In this document: positions 33,413-42,162 of the stretch, piece after piece
Position numbering within the stretch: the first letter of the stretch is position 1
How the letters are laid out: every line of letters starts with the position of its first letter
Source: VAXT01 sp963850415
Lineage (GTDB): Bacteria; Actinomycetota; Thermoleophilia; Gaiellales; Gaiellaceae
Direction of reading: 5' to 3'
Length of the DNA: 64,000 nucleotides
Assembly (NCBI GenBank): GCA_963850415.1
Contig: CAWKLE010000003.1
Coordinates: forward strand, 806,001 to 870,000
Notes under the pieces: model-generated
What the model was told of the DNA's origin: nothing
The model's input: the letters and a program-made list of their open reading frames with translations, nothing else
Database searches by the model: none
Translations under genes and position numbers: made by a program

Positions 33413-34867
33413 ATGCAGACCGACGCAGACGACATCCTGCGCTCGCCCGAGGCCGGGCAGCGCGTGATCCGCGGAGGGACGATCCGCGGCCTCGGGTACG
33501 CGCTCGGCGTCGGGCTGACGGCAGTCGCCTCGGTCTTCCTCCTCCGCTACCTCGGCGTCGACGATTTCGGGCGCTACGTCACCGTGCTGTCGCTGATGGC
33601 GATCGTGAGCGGGATCACCGACGCCGGCCTGACCGCCGTCGGGGCACGCGAGCTCGCCTTGAGACCCCGGGGCGAGCCTCGCCGGCAACTGCTGGAGAAC
33701 CTGATCGGGCTCCGTCTCGTGCTGACGCCGATCGGCGTCATCGCCGCCGTCATCTTCGCGATCGCGGCCGGCTACGACAGCACGCTCGTCATCGGGACGG
33801 CACTCGCCGGAGTCGGCCTCGTGATGATCAACGCGCAGGCGACCTTGATGCTGCCGCTGTCGGTCGAGCTGCGGATCTTCCAGATCACCGTCGCGGAGGT
33901 GCTCAAGCAGGCGGTCGCGGTGGTCGTGATCGCGCTCCTCGTCGTCGCCGGCGCCTCGCTCGGGCCGTTCTTCACGGTGCAGATCGCGGTCGGCATCGTC
34001 CTGCTCGGGATCACCCCGTGGCTCGTGGGCAGGAGCTGGCTCGTGAAGCCGGCGTACCGAGCGTCCGAGTGGAGCTTCCTCATCCGCGAGGCGCTCCCCG
34101 TCGCCGCGTTCCTCGTGATGAACGTTCTCTACTTCCGGATCCTGATCATCCTCATGTCGTTGCTCGCCACGGCCCGGGCGACCGGCCTCTTCGCCACGTC
34201 GTTCCGCATCTACGAGACCCTCTTCGGGCTTCCGGCGCTCGTGCTCTCCGTGGCGTTGCCGGTGATGGCGACCGCCGAGGCCGACCGCGAGCGGCTCCGC
34301 TACCAGTTGCAGCGCATGGTCGAGGTGGGGTTGATCGTCGCCGCGTACCTCGTGCTGATGGTCGTCTTCCTGGCCGAGCCGCTGATCAGGCTGCTCGGCG
34401 GGAGCCAGTACCTGGACGCCGTGCCGCTCGTTCGGATCCAGAGCGTCGCGCTGCTGGCGGTGTTCCTCGGCCTCGTCTGCCAGTTCGCGTTGATCGCCAT
34501 TCGCAGGCAGGGCGCGCTGGCGATCGCGAACGGCATCGCCCTCGTGATCGTGATCGCCCTCGGGCTGATTCTGATCCCGCTCTACGAGGAGGTGGGCGCA
34601 GCCGTGGCCGCGGTCGTCGGCGAGACGATCCTCACGCTCCTGCTCCTGCTCGCCCTCGGGCGGTCCGATCGCTTGCTCTTCCCCAACTTCGCCTTCGCCT
34701 GGAAGGTCGCGTTGGCAGCCGGAGTTGCCTCCGTCGCGTTCTTCGTGCCGGTGCCGTCGCTCATCGCGGCAGTCATTGCGTCGGTGCTCTTCGCCGGCGT
34801 CGTCTGGCTCACTGGCGTCCTCCCGCCCGAGGTCAAGGACGCGCTGCTCGGATCAGCAGGCCGCTGA
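33413..34867 (+). CDS. Polysaccharide flippase (Wzx-like)
   Basis: A 484-residue protein with about 12-14 helices. VIRGGTIRGLGYALGVGLTA, then VFLLRYLGVDDFGRYVTVLS (about 40-59), is the typical Wzx start (loop, helix 2, 'G...D-F-G-x-Y'). It flips lipid-linked repeat units. ATG 33413 has GGGAG 5 nt before it, so this gene is led by a ribosome site. It is complete, unlike the flippase at the window start, so at least two flippases belong to this region. Confidence 0.87.
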   Translation: MQTDADDILRSPEAGQRVIRGGTIRGLGYALGVGLTAVASVFLLRYLGVDDFGRYVTVLSLMAIVSGITDAGLTAVGARELALRPRGEPRRQLLENLIGLRLVLTPIGVIAAVIFAIAAGYDSTLVIGTALAGVGLVMINAQATLMLPLSVELRIFQITVAEVLKQAVAVVVIALLVVAGASLGPFFTVQIAVGIVLLGITPWLVGRSWLVKPAYRASEWSFLIREALPVAAFLVMNVLYFRILIILMSLLATARATGLFATSFRIYETLFGLPALVLSVALPVMATAEADRERLRYQLQRMVEVGLIVAAYLVLMVVFLAEPLIRLLGGSQYLDAVPLVRIQSVALLAVFLGLVCQFALIAIRRQGALAIANGIALVIVIALGLILIPLYEEVGAAVAAVVGETILTLLLLLALGRSDRLLFPNFAFAWKVALAAGVASVAFFVPVPSLIAAVIASVLFAGVVWLTGVLPPEVKDALLGSAGR

Positions 34868-34875
34868 CGGTCAGA

Positions 34876-35544
34876 ATGCAGCCCGTGCCCGAAGCAATCC
34901 CCCTCGGCGAGAAGCCGGCCGGCTACTACGGACAGGAGCGCGAAAGCCTCGTCAGCGAGCTGCCGAGACCGCTCGGCCGCGTGCTCGACGTCGGCTGCGG
35001 CGAGGGCGGGGCGAACGGGCCTCTGCGCGCGGCGGGCGCCACGTGGATCACCGGTGTCGAGATCCAGCCGGGGGCCGCGGCGAAGGCGGCGGAGGTCTAC
35101 GACCGCGTCGAGGTCGGCGATGCCCACGAGGCGCTCATGGGCATCACCGACAAGTTCGACACGATCCTCTGCTACGACGTCCTCGAGCACCTCGTCGATC
35201 CCGGCGCCGTCCTGACCCGGCTCCGTGAGCTTGTCGCGGCCGACGGTCATCTCAACGTCTCGGTGCCAAATGCGCGTCACTGGTCGCTCGCCGGAGACCT
35301 GATCCTGCACGGCACGTTCGGCTACACCGAGATGGGCCACCGGGACGCGACGCACATTCGCTGGTTCACGAGGAAGGACATGCACCGCCTGCTCGCGCAG
35401 GCTGGATGGGCCGTCGAGGGCTCGACCTCGTCGATGACGCACCGGCTGCGCGAGCTGCGCGTCAAGGTGCCGGCCAGCGTCTCGAACGGCGTCGCGGGCG
35501 AGTTCTTCGGCCGGGTCTGGTACCTGCTCGCTCGACCGGCGTGA
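34876..35544 (+). CDS. SAM-dependent methyltransferase (class I, UbiG-like)
   Basis: About 222 residues. RVLDVGCGEGGANGPL (about 36-51) is motif I, FDTILCYDVLEHLVDPG (about 98-114) the post-II block and HLNVSVPNARHW the motif III region. GHRDATHIRWFTRKDM is common in glycan-cluster methyltransferases. Start: ATG 34876; GTG 34885, 7 nt after CAGAAT, is possible. It follows the flippase closely and overlaps the GT2 gene by GTGA. Confidence 0.8.
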   Translation: MQPVPEAIPLGEKPAGYYGQERESLVSELPRPLGRVLDVGCGEGGANGPLRAAGATWITGVEIQPGAAAKAAEVYDRVEVGDAHEALMGITDKFDTILCYDVLEHLVDPGAVLTRLRELVAADGHLNVSVPNARHWSLAGDLILHGTFGYTEMGHRDATHIRWFTRKDMHRLLAQAGWAVEGSTSSMTHRLRELRVKVPASVSNGVAGEFFGRVWYLLARPA

Positions 35545-36479
35545 CCGGAATCGACGTCGTCATCCCGACGTGGAACGGTCGCGAGCTCTTGGCGCGCTGC
35601 CTCGAGAGCCTTGGGCGGCAGACCGTCGCGCATCGCGTGATCGTCGCCGACAACGGCTCGGTTGACGGAACGGACACGCTCGTCCGCGACCGCTTCCCGG
35701 CGGTCGTGGTCGTCGAGCTCGATCGGAACTATGGATTCGCGGGCGGCGTGAATCGCGGTGTCGAGCGCGGGGAGGCGCCCATCGTCGTGCTCGTGAACAA
35801 CGACGTCGAATGCGATCCAGTCTTCGTCGAGCGGATCGTGGCGCCGCTGGCCGATGACGAGCGGGTCGGGATGGTGAGCGGGCTGCTGCTGCGGCCCGGG
35901 CGTGCCGAGATCGACAACTACGGGCTCGAGTGTGACGCGACCCTCGCGGCGTACCCGCGCTTCGCGGGAGCGCCGTATCCCCAGACTCAGGTCGACGACG
36001 AGAACCTGCTCGGGCCGAGCGGCGGGGCAGCCGCGTACCGTCGCGAGGCTCTGACCGCCGCCGGCGGATTCGACGAGCGGATGTTCGCCTACATGGAGGA
36101 CGTCGACCTCGCACTGCGCCTGCGCGCCGACGCCTGGCTCGCGGCCGGCGCGCCGGAGGCGACCGGAATCCATCTCGGGTCGGCCACGATCGGGCATCGC
36201 TCGCGCCGGCAGGTGGAGATCGCAGGTGCATCGCGCGCGTACATGCTGCGGAAATACGGCGTGCTCGGGCACGGTCTGATGACGGCCGGCTGGGCGCTCG
36301 CAGTCGAGGCGGGCGTGACCGCGATGGAGACGGTCAGCGGGCGCGATTTGGCTGCGGCGCGGGGCCGGCTGCGCGGCTGGAGAAAGGCTGCCGGCGCACG
36401 GCAGGACCTCCCTGAGGGAGCGATCAACTCTGAGCTCGGCTTTCGCGACGGCCTGCGCCGCCGTGCCGCGGTGCGCTAG
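35541..36479 (+). CDS. Glycosyltransferase family 2 (WbbL-like)
   Basis: A 312-residue protein. VVIPTWNG, VADNGSVDGT, the NYGFAGGVNRG block, VNNDVECDP, and a late FAYMEDVDLALRLR are the GT2 rhamnosyltransferase-like order, as in the gene at 8617. An R-Y-R-stem near the C-terminus follows. Its stop lies inside the palindrome CTAG shared with the convergent GT4 gene. Confidence 0.85.
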   Translation: MTGIDVVIPTWNGRELLARCLESLGRQTVAHRVIVADNGSVDGTDTLVRDRFPAVVVVELDRNYGFAGGVNRGVERGEAPIVVLVNNDVECDPVFVERIVAPLADDERVGMVSGLLLRPGRAEIDNYGLECDATLAAYPRFAGAPYPQTQVDDENLLGPSGGAAAYRREALTAAGGFDERMFAYMEDVDLALRLRADAWLAAGAPEATGIHLGSATIGHRSRRQVEIAGASRAYMLRKYGVLGHGLMTAGWALAVEAGVTAMETVSGRDLAAARGRLRGWRKAAGARQDLPEGAINSELGFRDGLRRRAAVR

Positions 36480-37588
36480 GCGAGTGCGCGCTCGTAGCTT
36501 GCAATCGTCGCCTCCGCGGTCCGTGCCCAGCTGAACTCCTTCGCGCGCTCCCGGCCCGACTCGGAGAGGCGCTTCCGCAGGTCGGAGTCGGCCAGGAGCG
36601 ACTCGATCGCGCGGGCCATCTCCTCGACATCCGTCGGCTCGAAGTAGCGCGCGGCGTCTCCGGCGACCTCCTGGAGCGGTCCGATCCGCGAGCAGGCGAC
36701 CGGCACCCCCCGCATCATCGCCTCAAGTACCGGGAGCCCGAACCCCTCCGCGAGCGAGGGGAAGACGAAGCAGGTCGCGGCCCGGTACAGGCCCTCGAGC
36801 TCCTCGTCGTCGACCCAGCCGAGGAACCGGACGCGGTCGCCTGCGCGCTGCCTGAGCTCCGGCTCGAACACGGTCTCGTATCCGGGTGCGACCAGCACAG
36901 GCTCGGGATCGGCCTGGACGAGCGCGATCGCTTCGAGCAGTCGCTGGAGGTTCTTGTGCGGGCGCTTCGCGGAGACGGTCAGGACGATCGGCGCGTCGCC
37001 GAGCGCGTGGCGCCGCCTGAGCTCCGCCTCGCCGACCGGTGGGACGTCGTCCCGGAGCCCGGGCCCGAGCGGCGTCACGTCGATCCGGTCGCGCTCGACG
37101 TGCAGGTAGTGGGCGATGTCCTCCTTCGCCGCCTCGGACAGCGTGAGGATCCTCCGCGAGCGCCGCGCGGCCAGCGGGACGAGCAGCGCCACACCCGCCG
37201 CCAGCACCCCTGCGTGGGTCTCCGGATGGCGCTTGTAGATCACGTCGAGGATCGTCGTCACCTGAGGGACGCGCGGCATCGCGGGCGCCGTGTTCTGGAC
37301 GTTGTGGAGCAGATCGACACGAGCCCTGCGGGCGGCGCGTGGGAGCAACGTCTGCTCGGCGAGCACCCGCCTCGGCCGGCTGCGAGAGCGGACGGGCACG
37401 TGCACGAGCTCGACGTCGTGCGCCCAGGGCTCGGCCGCGAGCGAGGGCGACGCTTCGTGGCCTGCGAACACGACCAGCTCGAGGTCCGGCGCCGACTCGA
37501 GGAGCGCCGGAACGAGCCGCCGCACGTACAGCTCGCCGCCGCCGGTCTCGCGCGGGACGAGGTGCAGCGCGTTGAGGCCGACGCGCAC
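36476..37588 (-). CDS. Glycosyltransferase, GT4 family
   Basis: A 370-residue GT-B enzyme. ETGGGELYVRRLVPALL (N-terminal glycine loop), LLHNVQNTAPAM, TPLGPGLRDD (about 175), VLTVSAKRPHKNLQRLL (about 204-220) and PSLAEGFGLPVLEAMMRGVPVA (about 278-299) with the E-x7-E pair. Closely similar in build to the GT4 enzymes at 50648, 51691 and 52699. It starts at GTG 37588, 3 nt after the frameshifted GT4 gene. The stop overlaps the convergent GT2 in CTAG. Confidence 0.87.
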   Translation of the reverse strand: MRVGLNALHLVPRETGGGELYVRRLVPALLESAPDLELVVFAGHEASPSLAAEPWAHDVELVHVPVRSRSRPRRVLAEQTLLPRAARRARVDLLHNVQNTAPAMPRVPQVTTILDVIYKRHPETHAGVLAAGVALLVPLAARRSRRILTLSEAAKEDIAHYLHVERDRIDVTPLGPGLRDDVPPVGEAELRRRHALGDAPIVLTVSAKRPHKNLQRLLEAIALVQADPEPVLVAPGYETVFEPELRQRAGDRVRFLGWVDDEELEGLYRAATCFVFPSLAEGFGLPVLEAMMRGVPVACSRIGPLQEVAGDAARYFEPTDVEEMARAIESLLADSDLRKRLSESGRERAKEFSWARTAEATIASYERALA

Positions 37589-37591
37589 GCG

Positions 37592-38732
37592 CTAGCGCCG
37601 GCCGTAGACGGCGAGCACCCGCTCGACCGAGGTCTCGAGCGAGAGCCGCACGCGGTTGCGGCGGAACCAGTCCGCGGTCGACTCCCGCAGCGCGGGCCCC
37701 GCCTCGTGCACGCGGAGAATCGCCTCCCCGAGCTCCTCCGGCTCGGCTGACTTCGCGACGAACCCGTTCACGCCGTCCTCGACCAGCTCGACGGCTGCGT
37801 TGTCGGGCGCGTCGACGACGACCGTGGGCGTCCCGACGGCCGCAGCTTCGACGACCACGAGCCCGTACCCCTCGCGCCTGCGACGGGAAGACGAGGCACA
37901 GAGCCCGCCGAACGGCGTCCTCGACGAGCTCGCCCGCGACGAAGCCGGGCGCTTGAACCGCTCCGTCGAGCCCGCTCTCGTCGATCAGCCGGAGCAGCGC
38001 CTCCCGCTCGGGCCCGTCGCCGAAGATCGTCGCCCGGAGCTCCGGGACCCGCTCCCGGGCGAACGCGACTGCGGGCACGATCGCCGTCGCCTGCTTCTCC
38101 GGGATCAGGCGTCCTGCGAAGACGACCGTCGACTCCGCCGGCAGGGGCTCGGAGGCTTCGACTCCGGGTCGCAGGAGCCCCTCGAGCAGCGTGACCTCCC
38201 CCGAATACCCAATCTCCTGGAGCCGTCGGGCATGCCGCCGCGAGAAGCAGAGTGCGTGGTGCTTCGTCCGCGCCGAGAACCGCTGGCCCCACCAGCCGAG
38301 CCGACCCGCGATTTCGCCCAGGTAGTCGAGCCAGTACTCGCGCGTCCAGACCTCGAACCAGTCGACGACGAGCGAGAAGCGGCGCCACGGCCGCGCCGCG
38401 AGCACCGCGAGCAGCGAGACGTGGAGCGCCGGCGTCTGCACGACGTCGTACCGGCCGCCGTGGCGCACGAGATGGCTGAAGACGCCGAAGCCGAACCGCA
38501 GCTGCGCGCCGATGCTCCGCCGTCCGTGCGCGTACAGCTCGGCCCGCCCCGCGACCGCCAGCACGTCCACGTTCGCCACGCCCGGGCCCGTGTCGGGGTC
38601 CCACTGGAGCAGCGTCAGGTACGTGACCGTGTGCCCGCGGCGCGCCACATCCTCCGCGAGGTTTCGGTACCAGCGCTCGGCTCCGCCGACGGTGTGCGGG
38701 TACAGGCAGTCGAAAACGAGGCAGATACGCAT
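37592..38732 (-). pseudogene. Glycosyltransferase GT4, interrupted by a +1 frameshift
   Basis: The upstream frame (ATG 38732) reads as a GT4: DCLYPHTVGGAERWYRNLA at the N-terminus, LLEGLLRPGV, VVFAGRLIPEKQA and CLVFPS near 37890. It then turns into low-complexity arginine-rich sequence. The other frame carries on with VVVEAAAVGTPTVVVDAPDN and ends ERVLAVYGRR at 37592. Removing one base near 37879 restores P-S-R-R-E-G-Y-G, the usual motif. The joined protein would have about 379 residues. Ribosome site GAGGG lies 6 nt before the ATG. Real mutation and sequence error are both possible. Confidence 0.82.
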
Positions 38733-38787
38733 GAAATGCCCTCAGAAGGTTTACAGACCGCTAAGGAAGGTCGAGAACGAAGCCACG

Positions 38788-38793
38788 TAGAAT
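38788..38793 (+). promoter_or_regulatory. -10 box TAGAAT before the GT2/DUF2304 pair
   Basis: TAGAAT with 10 nt to the GTG at 38804, within a 71-bp divergent gap. No ribosome site precedes the GTG. Confidence 0.5.
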
Positions 38794-38803
38794 CTCTGAT
38801 CTT

Positions 38804-39571
38804 GTGAGGGCCGTCGCCGAGACCCTGCCGGCAGCCCGCGACGACCGGATCGTGGCGGTGCGTCGAGTAGCGATCGTTCCAGCGCTGAACGAGGCGCCGA
38901 CGATCGCCCGCGTGGTCGAGGAGATCCGCGCCGTGGATCCCGGGCTCGAGATCCTCGTCATCGACGACGGTTCGACCGACGGCACCCGCGCCGAGGCCGC
39001 GCGCGCCGGTGCGCTCGTCGCGCGACTCCCGTACAACGTCGGCATCGGCGGAGCCGTCCAGACGGGCTACCAGTACGCGCGCGACCACGGATTCCAGGTC
39101 GCGGTCCAGATCGACGGCGACGGGCAGCACGACGCGGGCGACCTGGCGCATCTGCTCGAGCCGATCGCCGCAGACCGGGCGGACATGGTCATCGGGAGCC
39201 GTTTCCTCGACGTGCGCGAGTACCGCGCCTCGTTCGCGCGCTTTCTCGGGATCCATCTCCTCGCCTGGTTCGTCACGCTGATCACCGGGCAGCGGATGAC
39301 CGACCCGACCTCCGGCTTCCGCGCCGTCAACCGCCGCGGGATCGTCCTGTTCGCCGCCGACTACCCGCACGACTACCCGGAGGCGGAGGCGAACGTCGTC
39401 GCCTCGCGCCACAAGCTGCGGATCGTCGAGGTGCCCGTCGCGATGCGCGCCCGGGCCGCGGGACGCTCGTCGATCACGGCTCCGCGTTCCCTCTACTACA
39501 TGATCAAAGTCATGCTGGCGCTCTTCATCAGCGTCTTTCGCCGCTACCCCGCCCCCGCGGAGGAACAGTGA
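38804..39571 (+). CDS. GT2, dolichol-phosphate-mannose-synthase-like
   Basis: A 255-residue protein. VAIVPALNEAPTIARVVEEI, LVIDDGSTDGTRAEA, NVGIGGAVQTGYQYA and QIDGDGQHDAGDL (the D-x-D metal site in full) are textbook DPM1/GT2 motifs. One weak hydrophobic stretch near the C-terminus (MIKVMLALFISVF) may bind the membrane. It likely makes a polyprenyl-phosphate sugar, the donor for a GT-C enzyme such as the one two genes downstream. It overlaps the DUF2304 gene by GTGA, a partnership seen widely in bacteria. Confidence 0.88.
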   Translation: MRAVAETLPAARDDRIVAVRRVAIVPALNEAPTIARVVEEIRAVDPGLEILVIDDGSTDGTRAEAARAGALVARLPYNVGIGGAVQTGYQYARDHGFQVAVQIDGDGQHDAGDLAHLLEPIAADRADMVIGSRFLDVREYRASFARFLGIHLLAWFVTLITGQRMTDPTSGFRAVNRRGIVLFAADYPHDYPEAEANVVASRHKLRIVEVPVAMRARAAGRSSITAPRSLYYMIKVMLALFISVFRRYPAPAEEQ

Positions 39572-39939
39572 CCCCAATTCGCGTCTCCATCTTCGCGGCC
39601 ATCGCCGCGATTCTCCTGCTGATCGTCATCCTCGAGCTGATCCGCAGCCGGCGCCTTCAGGAGCGCTACGCGCTGTTGTGGCTGGTCACCGGCGTCGTGC
39701 TGCTCGTCTTCGCGGTGTGGCGCGATGGGCTGAACGTGCTCGCGAAGACGATCGGGATCGCCTACCCGCCGTCGGCGCTCTTCCTGCTCGCGGCCGTCTT
39801 CATCCTCGTCGTGCTGCTTCACTACTCGACCGCGATCTCGGAGCTCGCTGAGCGCAACCTGCTGCTCGCCCAGCGGATCGCGCTGCTGGAGCAGAAGCTC
39901 AAGGAAACGGAAGCCCCCCAGAGCTCGGACTCGTCGTAG
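39568..39939 (+). CDS. DUF2304 membrane protein
   Basis: A 123-residue protein with three helices (about 5-24, 37-54, 68-88), RLQERYALLWLVTGV between the first two and AYPPSALFLLAAVF before the third, then a short coiled-coil-like tail (ELAERNLLLAQRIALLEQKLK). This is the DUF2304 family, regularly encoded next to DPM1-like GT2 genes. It may anchor or regulate the glycosyltransferase; the function is not established. Confidence 0.82.
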   Translation: MTPIRVSIFAAIAAILLLIVILELIRSRRLQERYALLWLVTGVVLLVFAVWRDGLNVLAKTIGIAYPPSALFLLAAVFILVVLLHYSTAISELAERNLLLAQRIALLEQKLKETEAPQSSDSS

Positions 39940-39942
39940 CCT
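39937..39942 (+). promoter_or_regulatory. -10 box TAGCCT before the first GT-C gene
   Basis: TAGCCT overlaps the DUF2304 stop (TAG) and lies 7 nt before the ATG at 39950. Confidence 0.5.
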
Positions 39943-39949
39943 CCGCCAG

Positions 39950-42133
39950 ATGGCTCAGGCGGTAAAGCAGACGCAGGCTCGAGCCACGCGCTGGACCGAA
40001 TGGGTCGCGCAGACACGGGTACTGACCGCCTCGCTGGTCGTGTTCGTGCTCGTCCTCGCGGCGATTCGGATCTGGATGGCGCACCAGATCGCGACCCCGT
40101 GGATCATGGGCGACGAGCTGATCTACTCGGAGCTCGCGCGGAGCCTCGCGGACTCCCATCAGCTTCTCGTCCGCGGCGCGTCGTACCCGATCTACAGCGT
40201 CGGCTATCCGCTGCTCGTCTCGCCGGCGTGGCTCGCGGCGTCAATGGCCACGACCTACATGATCGCGAAGACGATCAACGTCGTCCTGATGACCGTCGCC
40301 TTGATCCCCGTCTACTTCTGGTCGCGGCGGCTGATGCGGCCCGTCTACGCGGTCGTCGCGACGGCACTCGTCGCGCTCCTGCCGGCGTTCGTCTACACGG
40401 GGACGATCATGACCGAGAACGGATCGTTCCCGGCAACCATCCTTGCGTTCTTCGCGATCGCCTGGATGCTGGAGCGGCCGACGCTCCTGCGCCAACTGCT
40501 GGCCCTGGCGGTCGTCGGGCTCGCGTTCTTCGTTCGTGCGCAGTCGCTCGTGCTCTTCGTGGTGCTGCCGCTGGCGGTCATCGTGAAACTGCTGTTCGAT
40601 GCGCGCGTGGCCGACCCCGGCGCTCGCCGGCGCGCATTCGTACGCGGCTGGCGCGCCTACCTGCCGCTCGTCGCGATCTACCTCTTCGTGGCGGTGGGAT
40701 ACGGGCTCTTCCAGGCGGCGCGCGGCGTCCCGCTCAATCGCGGCCTCGGCGCATATGGCGGCGTCGCCTCGGCCCAATACTCCGTCGGCGATGTCGCCAG
40801 CTGGACGCTCGAGCACGCGGCCGAGCTCGGCCTTGCGGTCGCGATCTTCCCGGTCAGCGCGCTCATCGTCCTCACCGTTCTCGCCGTCAGCCGCGGGGCC
40901 AACGACGCGGCGGAGCGCGCCTTCCTGGCCGTCGCTACGTCGGCCGTGTTCATCGTCGTCGTTCAGGTCGCGGCCTTCGCCTCGCGGTTCTCACTCCGGG
41001 TCGAGGAGCGCTACATGTTCTTCGTCGTCCCGCTCCTGTTCATGGCACTGGCGCTCTGGCTCGACCGCGGCCTGCCGAGGCCGGTCGTCACGACGGCGGT
41101 CGCGACCGCAGTTCCCGTGCTGTTGCTTCTCGATTTGCCGCTCGAGAAGCGCCTCAACGTCTCGATCACCTCGGACACGTTCGGCTTCATTCCGCTGCTC
41201 CGGCTCTCGTACCACTACTCGATCCCGACCGTGCGCTTGCTGATGATCGCGGGAGCGGTAGTCGCGGCTCTGGCGTTCGCTCTCCTCCCGCGCCGCTTCG
41301 CGCGAGTCGTCCTCCCCTCGGCGCTCGCGCTCTACCTCGCGCTGACGACGGTCCAGGTCTTCCGGACGGTCCGCGACTTCGCGCAGAACACGCGAGCCTT
41401 CCTCGAGCCTGCGCAGCTGAACTGGATCGATTCGACCCTACCGCGGGGCGCCTCCACCGGAGTCATCTTCGGCTCGACCGCCGATCCATTCAGCGAGGCG
41501 CAGCGCATGTGGCAGGCGGAATTCTGGAACCGTGACGTGAAGAACGTGTACGACCTCACGCCCGCGCCGGCCGCATTCCCGAGCAAGACGATCGCGCTCG
41601 ACCCCCTGTCCGGGAGGCTCGTGACTCAGGATCACCAGCCGTACCCCTACCGCTACGCGTTGGCGGCGAGCGGTCTTGCGCTCTCCGGGAGGGTGATCGC
41701 GAGCAAGCCTCCCTGGGCGCTGTACGAGGTGCGGAAGCCGCTGAAGCTCTCGCGTGTTGTCGAAGGCGTCTATCCCGACGGCTGGATGGGATCGTTCGCC
41801 GCGCTGACCGAGCACGCCGGCACCACCGGGCGGTTGTCGATCGGCCTCTCGCGCAAAGCATGGCGCGGGGCGCTCGCGCCGGCCAGGGTCACCATCGCGG
41901 TCGGAAAGCCGGTTCTCGGGGCCGACGGGCAGGTGACGCTCTCGCGGCCGCTCCTCCGCCGGAACGTGGTCCTCGGGCGTCAGTCGCGTGTCCTCACCGT
42001 CGGGGTTCCGAAGCCGCCGTATCGCGTCGAGATCCACCTCGAGCCGACGTTCTCGCCTGCAGACTTCGGCCAGGCCGACACGCGGGACCTGGGAGCCCAG
42101 ATCAGTTTCGGCCCGGCTCCGGGGACGCGTTGA
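39950..42133 (+). CDS. GT-C glycosyltransferase (ArnT/PMT-like) with a C-terminal soluble module
   Basis: A 727-residue protein. After the first helix (about 27-45) comes IMGDELIYSELAR (about 53-65), the acidic outer loop that is the catalytic mark of GT-C enzymes using lipid-phosphate sugars. About 11-12 helices follow to residue 470. Then comes an outside domain, ending in a module of about 120 residues (GVYPDGWMGS ... EPTFSPADFGQADTRDLGAQ). The same module ends the GT-C at 45649. It probably transfers a sugar made lipid-linked by the GT2 at 38804. Specificity unknown. Confidence 0.75.
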   Translation: MAQAVKQTQARATRWTEWVAQTRVLTASLVVFVLVLAAIRIWMAHQIATPWIMGDELIYSELARSLADSHQLLVRGASYPIYSVGYPLLVSPAWLAASMATTYMIAKTINVVLMTVALIPVYFWSRRLMRPVYAVVATALVALLPAFVYTGTIMTENGSFPATILAFFAIAWMLERPTLLRQLLALAVVGLAFFVRAQSLVLFVVLPLAVIVKLLFDARVADPGARRRAFVRGWRAYLPLVAIYLFVAVGYGLFQAARGVPLNRGLGAYGGVASAQYSVGDVASWTLEHAAELGLAVAIFPVSALIVLTVLAVSRGANDAAERAFLAVATSAVFIVVVQVAAFASRFSLRVEERYMFFVVPLLFMALALWLDRGLPRPVVTTAVATAVPVLLLLDLPLEKRLNVSITSDTFGFIPLLRLSYHYSIPTVRLLMIAGAVVAALAFALLPRRFARVVLPSALALYLALTTVQVFRTVRDFAQNTRAFLEPAQLNWIDSTLPRGASTGVIFGSTADPFSEAQRMWQAEFWNRDVKNVYDLTPAPAAFPSKTIALDPLSGRLVTQDHQPYPYRYALAASGLALSGRVIASKPPWALYEVRKPLKLSRVVEGVYPDGWMGSFAALTEHAGTTGRLSIGLSRKAWRGALAPARVTIAVGKPVLGADGQVTLSRPLLRRNVVLGRQSRVLTVGVPKPPYRVEIHLEPTFSPADFGQADTRDLGAQISFGPAPGTR

Positions 42134-42150
42134 TGTCGGCGCGCCCTTCC

Positions 42151-42156
42151 TAGAAT
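42151..42156 (+). promoter_or_regulatory. -10 box TAGAAT before the WbdD-like methyltransferase
   Basis: TAGAAT with 6 nt to the GTG at 42163. TTGATG about 15 nt upstream of it may serve as a -35. Confidence 0.6.
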
Positions 42157-42162
42157 GACCAC

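Noticed and set aside
37339..37858. Programmed frameshift in the GT4 gene
   Set aside because: No slippery heptamer or stimulating stem at the junction; a simple insertion or error explains it better.
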